Below, in pieces: positions 19,690 through 30,913 of a stretch of 64,000 nucleotides of DNA. Below the pieces are notes generated by a model. The model did no database searches, was not told where the DNA came from, and saw only the letters and a list, made by a program, of their open reading frames with translations. Numbering within the stretch: the stretch's first letter is position 1; each line of letters opens with the position of its first letter. A program made the position numbers and the translations under genes. Location of the stretch: positions 5,641,409 through 5,705,408 of the forward strand of contig NC_085138.1 of assembly GCF_035046485.1 (NCBI RefSeq), given 5' to 3'. The stretch comes from Aedes albopictus (taxonomy: Eukaryota; Arthropoda; Insecta; Diptera; Culicidae).

Positions 19690-21414
19690 AACACGAGCCT
19701 ATTGATCATTGACGGAGAAGGGAAGGAAAAAAGGATGGGACAGGGGAAAGGACAGGTAAGGGAATAGTATCGTCATACACGCATAAGCGTACCACAATGG
19801 GTTCAAACAGCGCCCTGAAAAGAGCACTATGATAACGAATAAAGCGTAAAGCTCTTTACCACAGCGGGTCAAGAACAACAGAACGTCCTGAAGATTCAGG
19901 TTTCTTAAGCCAGTTTCACTTAATAAGTGTTTACCGAGTACTCGGAAACGCAGTTGCGCAAAAACTGGACAGTTACATATCAAATGATACGAAGTTCCAT
20001 AATCGGATTCACAGCTATCACATGCAAATGAATCAGCTTGCTGAATATTCGCCATGTGATAGTTGAGTCGGCAGTGACCAGTCAATGCTTTGACCAGCAT
20101 GCTACAATTCTGCATTGACAGATTTGTTAGATACTTCGCCACCCCTAGAGATGGCTCAGTACAATCCAATTTTGTTTGAAGACATGACTCCAAACTATTC
20201 CAGTATTGTTTGTGATGAGTGGCAGACCAGGTGTCAATCTGAAGCTTTACCCAACACTTGGATACCGAAATAGCTGCCTCAGGGCCAATGAAGTCATGTG
20301 ATGCTCCAGTGCGAGCTAACTCATCAGCCAATTCATTTCCAGCGATGGAAGAATGGCCAGGTACCCATACAAGGTGAACAGCGTTTGCTGAATTCAGCTC
20401 CTCGATTTGAGTTCCACAAGCGATAACTATCTTCGACCTAGAGTTGGCCGAAGCAAGTGCTTTAATAGCAGCCTGGCTATCTGAACAGAAGTACATTACT
20501 TTGCCCATTACGTGCTGCTGAAGTACTGAATGCACTCCGCACATAAGAGCAAAGATTTCGGCCTGAAAAACGGTGCAGTGTCTACCAAGTGAGTAAGACT
20601 GATACAGCCTTAGCTCACGAGAATAAACACCAGCACCTGCTCGACCTTCGAGAAGGGAGCCATCAGTATAACATACAATGCCGTCTGAAATACTTCTTTC
20701 CAGATATCCAGATGTCTACTCTTCCCGACAAAAGAATTTCGTGGAAAATGTCTTATATGGAAAATTACAAGCAATTGTAAGATCATTTGGAGCAAGGACA
20801 ACTTTGTCCCAATTCACCAAAAGTGGATACAACGAGGCGTGTGTTGAACTGCGGTTCACAGGAGTTTTCTCTAGTAAACCGAGTACCCATAGGCGGTAAG
20901 TGCAAGAAAGTGCTTCTTGTTTGAGATGAATGTGCAGTGGGGCAACGTCAAAGAGAACTTCGAGCGCTGCCGTAGGCGGTGAAAAGAACGCTCCAGACAT
21001 TAAGCACATCTTTTGGAGATGGCCTAGCTTTGATTGAATCGTTTTCATTTCGCTCTTTTTCCATCACACAAGACATCTATAGGCCAATATTGGTCGTGTA
21101 TATCCATTTGATATCTTGGGTTTTGGACCCCAAGTTGTACCAAAGGTTCGCCGGCATTGCCCGAAGGCCATACAAGCTTTCTTGATTCTGAACTCAATAT
21201 GAGGTATCCAGGAGGGCTTGGAATCAAGAATGACTCCAACGTACTTTACGTGTTCAGCCACATTGATCTCAGAATCAAAAAGAAGCAAAGCTCGAACGCC
21301 ATTACGGTTTCGATTTTCCGTTAAAAGAACAATAGATGTTTTATTCGGATTTACCGAAAGGCCATACATATTGGCGACATCAACCCACGCGACATCAAAG
21401 AGCGTTTTGCATTA
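19690..21414 (-). pseudogene. 5'-truncated I/LOA-group non-LTR ORF2 (RT end plus RNase H), decayed
   Basis: One minus-strand frame runs from about 21369 to the stop near 19699, broken only by a TGA at 21064-21066 and a TAG at 20716-20718 that replaces an expected Trp. The upstream part carries the end of the RT palm/thumb (NPNKTSIVLL, then AEHVKYVGVILDSK). The downstream part is RNase H: YTDGS (Asp at 20662-20664), FQAEIFAL, CSDSQAAIKAL, then VWVPGHSSIAGNELAD. A Cys/His region (CDSC...HLICNC) follows. RNase H after RT is known in I and LOA/Lian-type elements. The 5' part, with endonuclease and most of the RT, is lost at about 21414, where a SINE fragment abuts. Confidence 0.75.
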
Positions 21415-21540
21415 GGTTCTTCTTCTTCATGGCTCGACGTTCGTTCTGGAACTTGGCCTGCCTCTCTTCAACTTAGTGTTCTTTGAGCACTTCCACAGTT
21501 ATTAATTGAAGGACTTTCTTTGCCTGCCATTGCATGACTT
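21415..21540 (-). mobile_element. 5'-truncated SINE fragment (second SINE family)
   Basis: In minus orientation this has the family's GAAGAAGAA tail and the conserved AACTGTGGAAGTGCTCAAAG block. The tRNA head is missing. It abuts the truncated non-LTR pseudogene, so the SINE probably inserted at or marks its broken 5' end. Confidence 0.65.
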
Positions 21541-21794
21541 TGCCCAGCAAACCAGAAGTTATATAAGGATGTTAGTCCAAAGTTATAATAATGAACAGAT
21601 TTAGTTAGAATTATATAAGGTGCAATAACAGATTAGGTGAAATCGTATATGAAGCTCACAATTTTATCCGATTTAATTTGGCAGCATTTGTAATTTTAAC
21701 TTTGCGTTAACATTAATACAACTTCAATTTGACATTCTTCAACAACTTCAGATGCACTTGTTGCGACTTCATTGTAATCTTAAATGCAAGATCA

Positions 21795-23260
21795 GAGTAA
21801 GGTGGGGCAAAAGTTCGACCCTAGTTGAAAATTCAATTTTTATCAAGAATTCGAAGCAGATATAAATAAATGCATACCGTGTGGTGATTCTACCATTAGG
21901 CTGCGGCTTATTTTTCAAAAGTTGTTAAAACCTGGAATTCGTAAGCTCTTTTGGATTCAAATGACACAAAAATGGAAACCTCTGAGTTTAAGCCAAAAAT
22001 ATTGAGATTTAGAGGTCGCGCAATCGCTTCAAAGTCGAATTTTCGAGTAATAAAAAGGTGTTTTCACTTCAAGTGCCATAACTTTCTCATTTTTCAACCG
22101 ATTTTCAATCTTTTTTTATGAATTTCTCACAAATTAAATTTCGAATAAACTCGTAGAACATCATTTTTTCCAAAGTCACGCAAAATATGAGCTTTTGAAG
22201 ATTTAATTCATTTTTTTCTTCTTTTTACAAAAATTTTTAACTCTAGAGTCCTATAATTTTTTAACCGTTTGACCAATTTTAAATTTTTTAGCTTGCTTTT
22301 GTAGATATTTTTGTTGCCTAAGAATGCTGTGAATAAACTATACCTTTAAATCAACGTTTAAAAATAGATAAATACCAAAAACCGTTCAGAAACACGTATT
22401 TTATTGGAAAAATCAGATTTTTGTCAAAATTTTAATAGTTTTCATGCTTAGTTTCGAGCTCAAAGTGAAAAATTTATACTAAATAATCATTAGGAAGCCT
22501 TAAAGTTCAGCTTTTGGAGTGTTCTGAATCAAAAAATATTTTCATGTTCAAAATGCGAGAAAAAAAATTTGAAAAAAAAATCCTCCAATGTGTTCCATAT
22601 CCCTAAATATGATGCTAAGTATCTGGTTTGGAGTAAAAAATTGCAAATAATTGTCAAAAACTCCAATTATGCATGAAAAAGTCAAGTTTTAAGGCATGTT
22701 CTGGCAGTTTTTGGTGAAAAGTATCATAAAAATGACTACTTTGATGAAAAGTTTGTTTAGGACAAAGATAGGCAACAAAAATATCTACAAAAGCAAGCTA
22801 AAAAATTTAAAATTGGTCAAACGGTTAAAAAGTTATAGCACTCTAAAGTTAAAAATTTTTGTAAAAAGAAGAAAAAAATGAATTAAATCTTCAAAAACTC
22901 ATATTTTGCGTGACTTTGGAAAAAAATGATATTCTACGAGTTTATTCGAAATTTAATTTGTGAGAAATTCATAAAAAAAGATTGAAAATCGGTTGAAATT
23001 GAGAAAGTTATGGCACTTGAAGTGAAAACACCTTTTTATTACTCGAAAATTCGACTTTGAAGCGATTGCGCGACCTCTAAATCTCAATATTTTTGGCTTA
23101 AACTCAGAGGTTTCTCTTTTTGTGTCATTTGAATCCAAAAGAGCTTACGAATTCCAGGTTTCAACAACTTTTGAAAAATAAGCCGCAGCCTATTCTACCA
23201 TCCATGAGCTAAAATTTTGCTGAACAAAGTTACGCCAAATGTCTTTGCAATTTTGAGTTA
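21795..23260. repeat. about 170-bp GAGTAAGG module split by a foldback element
   Basis: The module runs from GAGTAAGGTGGGGCAAAAGT to ...TTTTGAGTTA (21795-21896 plus 23193-23260) once the inserted element is removed. Its reverse-complement copy lies at about 24010-24173, in the loop of the next element. The two copies together allow exact definition of the insertion site. Confidence 0.65.
21897..23192. mobile_element. 1296-bp foldback element with 9-bp target duplication (MULE-like)
   Basis: The ends TAGGCTGCGGCTTATTTTTC are inverted repeats that stay over 90 percent alike by eye for about 425 bp (21897-22322 and 22768-23192), around a 445-bp AT-rich spacer. TTCTACCAT occurs at 21888-21896 and 23193-23201, a 9-bp target duplication. 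The intact partner site (near 24075) has it once. Long TIRs with 9-bp duplications are typical of Mutator-like elements, so I infer a non-autonomous member. No transposase is encoded. Confidence 0.8.
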
Positions 23261-24904
23261 GAGTAAAGTGGGGCAAAAGTTCGAGTGGGGCAAGAGTTTC
23301 TTTTGAAGTTTTTGAGCTCAATTCAAATTATTTCTTTCGGGTGTCAAGGTTGCTCGAACCCTTTTTGAAAAAGAGTCTTTCACTCCAAAAATTATGAAAA
23401 TTGATCAATATTTCGAGAAGTTATGACAAAATGTTGTTTTTTGATCAAAAAATTGTAACATGCGATGGCCCTTCCAATGCATGGAATGAAATTTTAATGA
23501 AATCGAATTCGATATTTTATTTTGGGGCGTAACTAGGTATATTTTGAAGATGCTCTAGCATGTATAACTTTTAGCAAAAAAGATTTGGAAATCGTATTTT
23601 ACACATAGTGGGGCAAAAGTTCGAATTGTGGGGCAAAAGTTCGAGTCATGTGGCAACTTTAGGTATAAACTTAAAATTCTGCAAAATGTACATATTATCT
23701 CTAAGAGTGATGGAATTAGTGAGAAAATTCGATTAAAGTTGAAAAAAAAATGTTGTTTTATCTGAATTTTGCGGAAAACTACTAATTTTTGGTGTAGTAA
23801 ATTTAACCCTGATTTGGGTAAAATCCAAATCAATTTTAAAGTGTATTCCAGTTTTAACATCAAATATTAAGTGGTTTCAGGTATTCCTATTACCAAAGTA
23901 TAAAAATAGTGTGCTACGGTTAGCGAAATTTCACAAACACTAGATTCGAACTTTTGCCCCAGTGGTGGGGCAAGAGTTCGAATAAAACACACACATACAA
24001 AAAGTGTTGTAACTCAAAATTGAAAAGACATTTGGCGTAACTTTGTTCAGCAAAATTTTAGCTCATGGATGGTAGAATCACCACACGGTATTTATTTATT
24101 TTTATCTGCTTCGATTTTTTGAAATAAGTTGAATTTTCAACTAAGGTCGAATTTTTGCCAAACCTTACTCTACAACACTTTTTGTATGTGTGTGTCTAAT
24201 TCGAACTCTTGCCCCACCACTGGGGCAAAAGTTCGAATCTAGTGTTTGTGGTATTTCGCTAACCGTTGAACACTTTTGCAACACTTTGGTAATTGGAATA
24301 CCTAAAACCAATTAATATTTGATGTTTGAACTGGAATACACTTTAAAGTTCAATCTGGTTTTTACCCAAATCAGGGTTAAATTTACTACACCAAAAATTA
24401 GTAGTTTTCCGCCAAATGCAGATAAAACAACATTTATTTTCAACTTTAATCGAATTTTCTCACCGATTCCATCATTTTTAGAGATAATATGTACATTTTG
24501 CAGAATTTTAGGGTTTTAGGTAAAGCTGCCGCGTGACTCGAACTCTCGCCCCACAATTCGAACTTTTGCCCCACTATGTGTAAAATATGATTTCCAAATC
24601 TTTTTTGCAAAAAGTTATACATGCTAAAGCATCTTCAAAATATACCTAGTTACGCCCAAAAATAAAATATCGAATTCGATTTCATTACAATTCCATTCCA
24701 TACGTTGGCAGGACCATCGCATATTACAATTTTTTGATCAAAAATCAACATTTTGTCATAACTTTTCGAAATATTGACCAATTTTCATGATTTTTGGAGT
24801 GAAAGACTCTTTTCCAAAAAGGCTTCGAACAACCTTGACACCCGAAAGATATAATTTGAATTAAGGTCAAAAACTTCAAAAGAAACTTTTGCCCCACTTT
24901 ACTC
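23261..24904. mobile_element. 1644-bp palindromic element rich in GTGGGGCAAAAGTTCGA
   Basis: The two arms (23261-24000 and 24174-24904) are inverted repeats over about 730 bp with ends GAGTAAAGTGGGGCAAAAGT. TA lies on both sides (23259-23260 and 24905-24906). The motif GGGGCAAAAGTTCGA or its variants recurs in each arm. The loop holds a reversed copy of the neighbouring 170-bp module. No protein is encoded. Confidence 0.75.
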
Positions 24905-24906
24905 TA

Positions 24907-25370
24907 CATATGGGGTCATGTTTGTGAAAATTAAATTATACGCTGAGCGGATCTAGTTGGAGAGCCAGTGGATGATGAAAATTAAGTGTTTTAGCAAATT
25001 TTTCGCTAGGTGCATCGTTTGTTTCAAATAATTATAGATGCAGGCGAGATTTATTACTTTCACCTACCTGAATATTTAACTTGCAGCTCTGTGCAAGTCA
25101 AGCTGCAAATACTAGCCCAGCCGTATTGCCGGTCAGTAGCTGCGCTGTTCTAGGTAGATATTTCCCTTTTTCCCCGAATGGTTCATGCTTTCTGCTTCTG
25201 CTATTTTATATAAAAAAATCACTTGAACACCGCAGAAACCACTAAAATCTATTTTGCACTTTGCTTTGCTTGCTTACATTTACACTTTCAACCAAAAGAC
25301 TGACACAACTTGTTGTTTTTTCATTGTTTGTGAAAAAGAAATTATATAAAGGTTCAAACTAAATTATATA
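24907..25370. other. no recognised feature
   Basis: AT-rich spacer without long open frames, splice-flanked coding signal or clear repeats. Confidence 0.4.
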
Positions 25371-25583
25371 GGGTTTTGTACCATTTGGGCATGTGTACCT
25401 ATTTTGGGCACTTGCTGCTATAACTAAGTCAATTTCAAACGGATTGATTTGAATTTTTGTATAGAGTTAGGCACGTACAGTATCTAACTCTATAAAACAT
25501 CTCAAATCAATCGGTTTGAAATTGACTTAGATATAACGACAAGTGCCCAAAATAGGAACACCTGCCCAAATGGTACAAGACCC
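25371..25583. mobile_element. 213-bp MITE (GGGTTTTGTACCATTTGGGC ends)
   Basis: The inverted ends continue for about 45 bp, including CCTATTTTGGGCACTTG. The left flank is TA; the right is TG, probably a decayed TA. It is non-coding. Confidence 0.7.
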
Positions 25584-25622
25584 TGTGAAATTATATAATA
25601 CGCAAAGTGAATTCGTCTAGAA

Positions 25623-26212
25623 TTGTATTTATCATTTATTGATATTTTCGATATGCACGTAGATGGCCTCCAAAATTTGAACGGGTAGAGCAAACCTGTA
25701 TTTTTTTAACCAATCCTTTTTGAACGAATAATCCTCATAACTGAGTTGCGGCAGAGTAATGTCAACTAATTTGTTGGCTGAGATTCAGTACACAATTTTG
25801 TCATCCAATGGTACTTATGGGCATTTAGACCAACCTTTTATTTACTTATATTTGCTTAAATTTCACATTCTATAAATGTCAGTGACTGACACAGTGGTAA
25901 GGGTATCTGATTGATAGGCTGGCGGTCGGTAAATCTAGACTTGTGAACTTCTTTTTTATATTTGAACATGTTAAAAATGAAATCGTATATATTGCCATGC
26001 AAAGTTATAAAAAGAAGTTATATTACATGTCGAATGAAATCGCTTTAAATTGTATAACTCAAAGTGATTTTCTCAAAATGACCGTATATGGCCTCCAAAT
26101 TTGTGCGAATAGAGCATATTTGGTGCATCTTATACAATGAGTTTTGGACGGATAAGAGTTCACTTAGCACAGTTTCAGCAGAGTTTTGTGAATCAATTTG
26201 TTGGCTGGGTGT
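25623..26212. repeat. diverged direct repeats flanking a tRNA-like segment
   Basis: About 135 bp at 25659-25793 resembles 26081-26212 in the same orientation, sharing GGCCTCCAAA, GTAGAGCA or ATAGAGCA, and AATTTGTTGGCTG. Similarity may start as early as 25623 and 26047. Between them, 25876-25945 looks tRNA-like (ACAGTGGTAAGGGTATCTGA, then GGTCGGTAAATC). This could be a short LTR-like (TRIM) unit or two copies of an unknown repeat. Confidence 0.4.
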
Positions 26213-26338
26213 ACATTATGTGGCAAGTACAATGATACACTAATGCCCAGGGAGTCGAGAAAATTTTCCCGATCGGAACGGGAATCGAACCCGCCGTCTC
26301 CGTATTGGCAATCCATAGCCTTAACCACTAGGCTGTAA
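26205..26338 (-). mobile_element. tRNA-derived SINE, 5' part (second SINE family)
   Basis: On the minus strand the sequence starts with a tRNA-like head (GCCTAGTGGTTAAGGCTATG) and an exact B box, GGTTCGATTCC. The family's GACTCCCTGGGCAT block follows. The 3' half is missing on the left. Confidence 0.7.
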
Positions 26339-27708
26339 ATTGTTGTTGTAAATTCTAGATTAATTAATACATTTCAGCACTATCTTATTTTGCATAGTAT
26401 GCAATATTTTGCTGGACAACAATTTACTTTTAGCAACAAGAGTCTCACATTCTTACATTCACGAAGTGACATCACATCAAAAAAAAATCAAACACGGCGT
26501 AATATTTTCTTATGATTTAACGATGTAAAATAGAGACCACCGGTGCGATTCGATAACAGCGTTCTGCTTTATTTTAGTTTATACGAACGAACGGTGCGAA
26601 AGTGGGTGGATAGCGGAATTAAAACTTGCTAATGACGTGCTGTTGCATGAGTAGTTTGGACTCCACGGGTGGGGTTAGTCTTACAAAAATATGTCGATGC
26701 AAAAGTGAATGGTTCAAGAAATCCAGCGCAAGAACAAAATGTCAAATTGAAAAATATATCAAACAGTTGCATTATGGTTCATACTACAGCCCATTTCGGT
26801 TGCATAATGGATCATGATGCAATTGTTTGATCCACAACCTGAGTTGTCAAGATAAGAGTTTGCAAAACTGTGATAGTTATATCACGGTTTGCTTAATCCA
26901 AATTTCGTGTCTAGCATGATGGCGCACGTGGTCGTTCCCATTGAACCACCGCGAAGAACGATGGTACTGATGAAAATCATCATTATCTAATAAATATTGT
27001 TTTGTCATTGTACTCTCATGGCGAAACTCAACTCTTACAGCACTCGTTATATTTATCCAACTCAGAAAGCCTCGTTGTATAAATATACGACTTGTGCTGT
27101 AAAAATCATCATTTTGCAACTCAATACCAAAAATAACTATTATGGTGCGGAGTTTGCAAAAATCGTCTTTCTGCGACACGCTACATAATAGTTCATTATG
27201 CTGTAAACGTGCGTATTTTTTACTATAAAAAAAAAACAAAAGTTTTTCTTCAACATTGCAATTATAGAAGCAAAATGTTTCTGGGGCAACATTTCCATCA
27301 AGCAGTGTTGTAGGTCGGTAGGTCGAGTCATCTCGGTTATCCGTGACGTGATGTGTCAGGCCGCGACCAAGAGCCAACGCATCAGGAATTTCCTCGCATC
27401 AGAAAATAGCGAAGGCCTCTAGTATAATTGAATCACTGACGAATTTTCTTCCATTTCAGGTTCGAAGGGTTTCACTTGTTCCGCTTTTTGCTGCGATGAT
27501 AAGTGCGATGAGGAAGTAACGTGGGACATACATTTGTGAAAATGGGCTCTCGCTCCAGATAACATTTTAGGTACAATATGGATCAAACAAAAAGCATACG
27601 GAATTTTGGCACAGTAGATCAATCATTTTATCAGCACTGACCGTTAATAGCTCAAACGTGGGGAAGTCTATAAAGTATGTGGAAATTGTTTCCCTGGAAA
27701 AATCTCAA
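26339..27708. other. no recognised gene; small hairpin at 26756-26833
   Basis: The 166-residue minus frame at 26877-27377 has no domain, biased composition and no coding context. A short inverted repeat (ATCAAACAGTTGCAT and ATGCAATTGTTTGAT) lies at 26756-26833. Confidence 0.4.
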
Positions 27709-27757
27709 TTCTTCTTCTTAACGTAACGTCCCAGCCGGGACAAAGCCTGGTTCTCAA
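27709..27757 (-). mobile_element. 3'-end fragment of a Feilai-like SINE
   Basis: Reading minus: GAACCAGGCTTTGTCCC, GGGACGTTACG, then a GAAGAAGAA tail. Only the last 45 nt are present, a 5'-truncated insertion. Confidence 0.6.
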
Positions 27758-30483
27758 ATAGATATGTTTAAAAAAATGCTTTCCATAATTAATGAATAGA
27801 ATTCTGGAGTACGGTTATAGGGTTTGAGGCTTTGGATCTGGGTCACATACGACTTATTTGAATCGTAGGTATTCCGAATTTTTTACATGAGTTTATAAGT
27901 GATATTAGGATAAGCAATGTTTAAAATGCTTTTTTACGATTTGATTGAGAAAATTAAAAAAGTGTTCAAAATACCGTTCAAAGTCTAAATTACGGAGTAA
28001 AATCTACTATTTGCCTTTTAGTAATAGGAGAGTAGCCTCTCCTGAAAAGCCTGTCCCGAAATGCCAAACCATTTGATTTTTTTTATTGCATTCAACGATC
28101 CTGGTCATATGTCTCATTATTCAACAATGCAACAAAAACTTTGCGGTTGGTTCGGTCAGAGGCAGACAAAGCAAAAAAAAACAGAAAAAATATCCGACGG
28201 TATGGTCAACTTTTCAGGCTTTGCGAAACGAATATATTCATCGACGCGTCAATGGTTAAAGAAAGTGAAATTTCCATTCCATTGGCGACGGGCAACGACG
28301 ACGACGACAAAGCATTTACGATGATGGCGATGGCGATGATGATGATCATGACAGTAGACATCGGCCGGCGGCCGTTGGTCACTGCCAAACCTGTGACATG
28401 GAAGACTAATCGAAAGCAAAGAGGAATATTTTTCGAAGCCGGAACTATCTATGTGTAAAGAGCTTTTTATATTCAACAACGGGTCTGCGCAGCTTCGTGA
28501 AGTGTTGATTTAATGTTGCATAACGGACATGTGCCAGCATGTGGATTAGAGCATTTTGAAGAAGAGAAAAAAAAGACTGAAGAGTCTTGTCCCAAAGCAA
28601 ATAAAACGTGTAAATCGTTTCATTAAGAATACGCATTACGTAAATTGCCCTAGGGGCCAGCCACGAGCGAGCCACCGCAGAATATGAATTGTTGGCATTT
28701 GGCATCGTGGATCGATCCAATGATTATCGATGCAAAAGAGTATCACCACTTTCGCTGGACGCTTCCGTTAATATAAGCAGTTGGTATCTGTGTCATGAGC
28801 GATCGAAAGCTATAACATTTCCATGCGAAAGATGGGTGGAATGTTTGCAACGTACATATTTCAAAATATTTGTATGGGACCGTTCATAAATTATGTTAAA
28901 CTTTATTAAGAAAATCTGAGTGTACTCTAAGAATTTTTGGAATATTTTGTGGCGAAAATGTACCAGTAATAAAAAATGAAGTTTTTTAACTGTATTTACG
29001 TAGTTTACGAACTGCCCTTATGAGCTCATAAGCCGCTTACTCAAATATATTGTATTTTCAAACGAAATTGGGAAGCGAATACATCTAAAAGATTTTTTTT
29101 GTTTTCCATATTTTCGTCTGAGCGTTGACATCTTCTGTTTTGAAAGTAGACAAACATACTTGAGCATGCTTTTGTAGAATAATTTTATAGTCGCTGTCCG
29201 TTGCGGTAGAAACAGCTTTTTTCTCGGAAATTGCGGAAGCAAGGGTCATGGATAATGGATATTAGTAAAATTAAAAAAATATCGTTGCAATCTTCTATCG
29301 CTACGATTAGCTCTTTAATGTTTAAAATTGACAATAGTTTGAATTTATCTTACCAATTCAGGATGATAGTGTAAAAATATACACAGAACACCTAGATTCA
29401 GTGTATATTTATGTAATAATCAAATCATATACCAATAAAGATCACAAAAAAAAACATAAAGGAAATTCACAAAGAATAATCATTAACAATTAAACACGTT
29501 GTATTGGTGCCGGCTTCGAATAGCGCTACGGCCACCTTTTCGAGGGGGAAAATCCACTGAAAACGGGGAACCCCAATACAAGTTGTCATGAAATTCGTGC
29601 TGAGGAATGAATGGTTGGTCAGGTATAAAAGATGCTCGATCTTTAGCGGAGCCCGCACGCAACCTCACCTTTACGTGATACGTTGCAGTCCTTTAGTTAC
29701 ATCCGGTTTGTTATGATATAGCAATGTACATATAGTGGTATTCAGGATTCATAGTACAAATCCATTGTAACCAGGTAACCAATAAGCATTTGAATTAGTC
29801 GTATTTCTGTTTTATATCTGCATTTGATCTGCTTACTGCCGTATCATAGCATTTTGACTGCTAAACTGCCCTGTATTAGCAATTTAAATGCTACTTAAAA
29901 TCTGACAGCAGTTTTGTAGCATTGCCATAATTATTCGCATGTCCTGTCATTGATAGAGTAACAACTAAAAAACAATGGAAAAAAACATGCTTAGGCAAAT
30001 AAATTTCATGATTTTGGTTAGTTACCTATGCTCGATTGAATTATCAGCACATGGCGAGCCCATAGCATATCTAACAAAGCAACTACCAGTGTAATATTCT
30101 AGCTTTTTAAATATCAAAAAACGCACATTATCTAATCATCGTAGCGCTGTTCAACCCGAGGATCGAGGGATCAAATCCCAATTTCGCCGAAATAAGCAAA
30201 AAAACAACAACAGTATTTGAAAACGTGCCCCCGAGTCTCAAAAGATGCACAGGAAAGTGAGGAAAAAAAGAGAAAAAGGGAAGCCGTAAAATGGGCAGGG
30301 AAAAATATTTTGTTTTTGTTTTTGACAATTTGGGTGATAGGAAATTTAAATATTCAATCAATCGTAAATTGGACCGAAACCTGCATTTAATTAGCACTTA
30401 TGGCGCATATACGGCAAATTAGCATTGAATGACGTGCTGGAAAGGCGCATATAGTGCAGAATTAATGCCATTTTAACTGCTTA
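27758..30483. other. no recognised gene
   Basis: About 2.7 kb of AT-rich sequence. A GAC/GAT-rich simple stretch lies at 28285-28350. A TATAAAAG at 29623 and a 61-residue minus frame at 29483-29668 were considered and not accepted as a gene. Confidence 0.4.
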
Positions 30484-30757
30484 TATAGCCTGAGGCGGTA
30501 AACGCACGGGTATTCAGCATGACCATGCTGAGGGTGACGGGTTCGACTCCCGGTCGGTCCAGGATCTTTTCGTAAAGGAAATTTACTTGACTTCCTTGGG
30601 CATAGAGTATCTTCGTGCCTGCCACACGATATACACATGCAAAATGGTCATTGGCAGAAGAAGCTCTCAGTTAATAACTGTGGAAGTGCTCATAGAACAC
30701 TAAGCTGAGAAGCAGGCTTTGTCCCAGTGAGGACGTTACGCCAAGAAGAGGAGAGAG
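30484..30757 (+). mobile_element. Feilai-like SINE, near full length
   Basis: A tRNA head (TATAGCCTGAGGCGGTAAAC, B box GGTTCGACTCC) is followed by the AGGATCTTTTCGTAAAGGAA block. Next come GGGCATAGAGTATCTTCGTG and CTGTGGAAGTGCTCATAGAA, ending at GACGTTACGCCAAGAAGAGG. It directly precedes the TIR element at 30764. Confidence 0.75.
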
Positions 30758-30913
30758 GAGGGACAATGATAGACATTCGTTTAGCCGAGGTTAAAAAATT
30801 TTCAAAAAAGTATCAGGAAACTCATACAAAAGATTTAATGATTAAACTTTTTTATCGTAGTGATGGTATATCTAGTACTGTTTTATAAAAATGTGATACA
30901 TCACACTTCCATA

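Noticed and set aside
26877..27377. 166-residue minus-strand frame
   Set aside because: No recognisable motif, odd composition and no splice or start context.
29483..29668. 61-residue minus frame and a plus-strand TATAAAAG at 29623
   Set aside because: No start context, no partner exon and no family. The TATA match is isolated.
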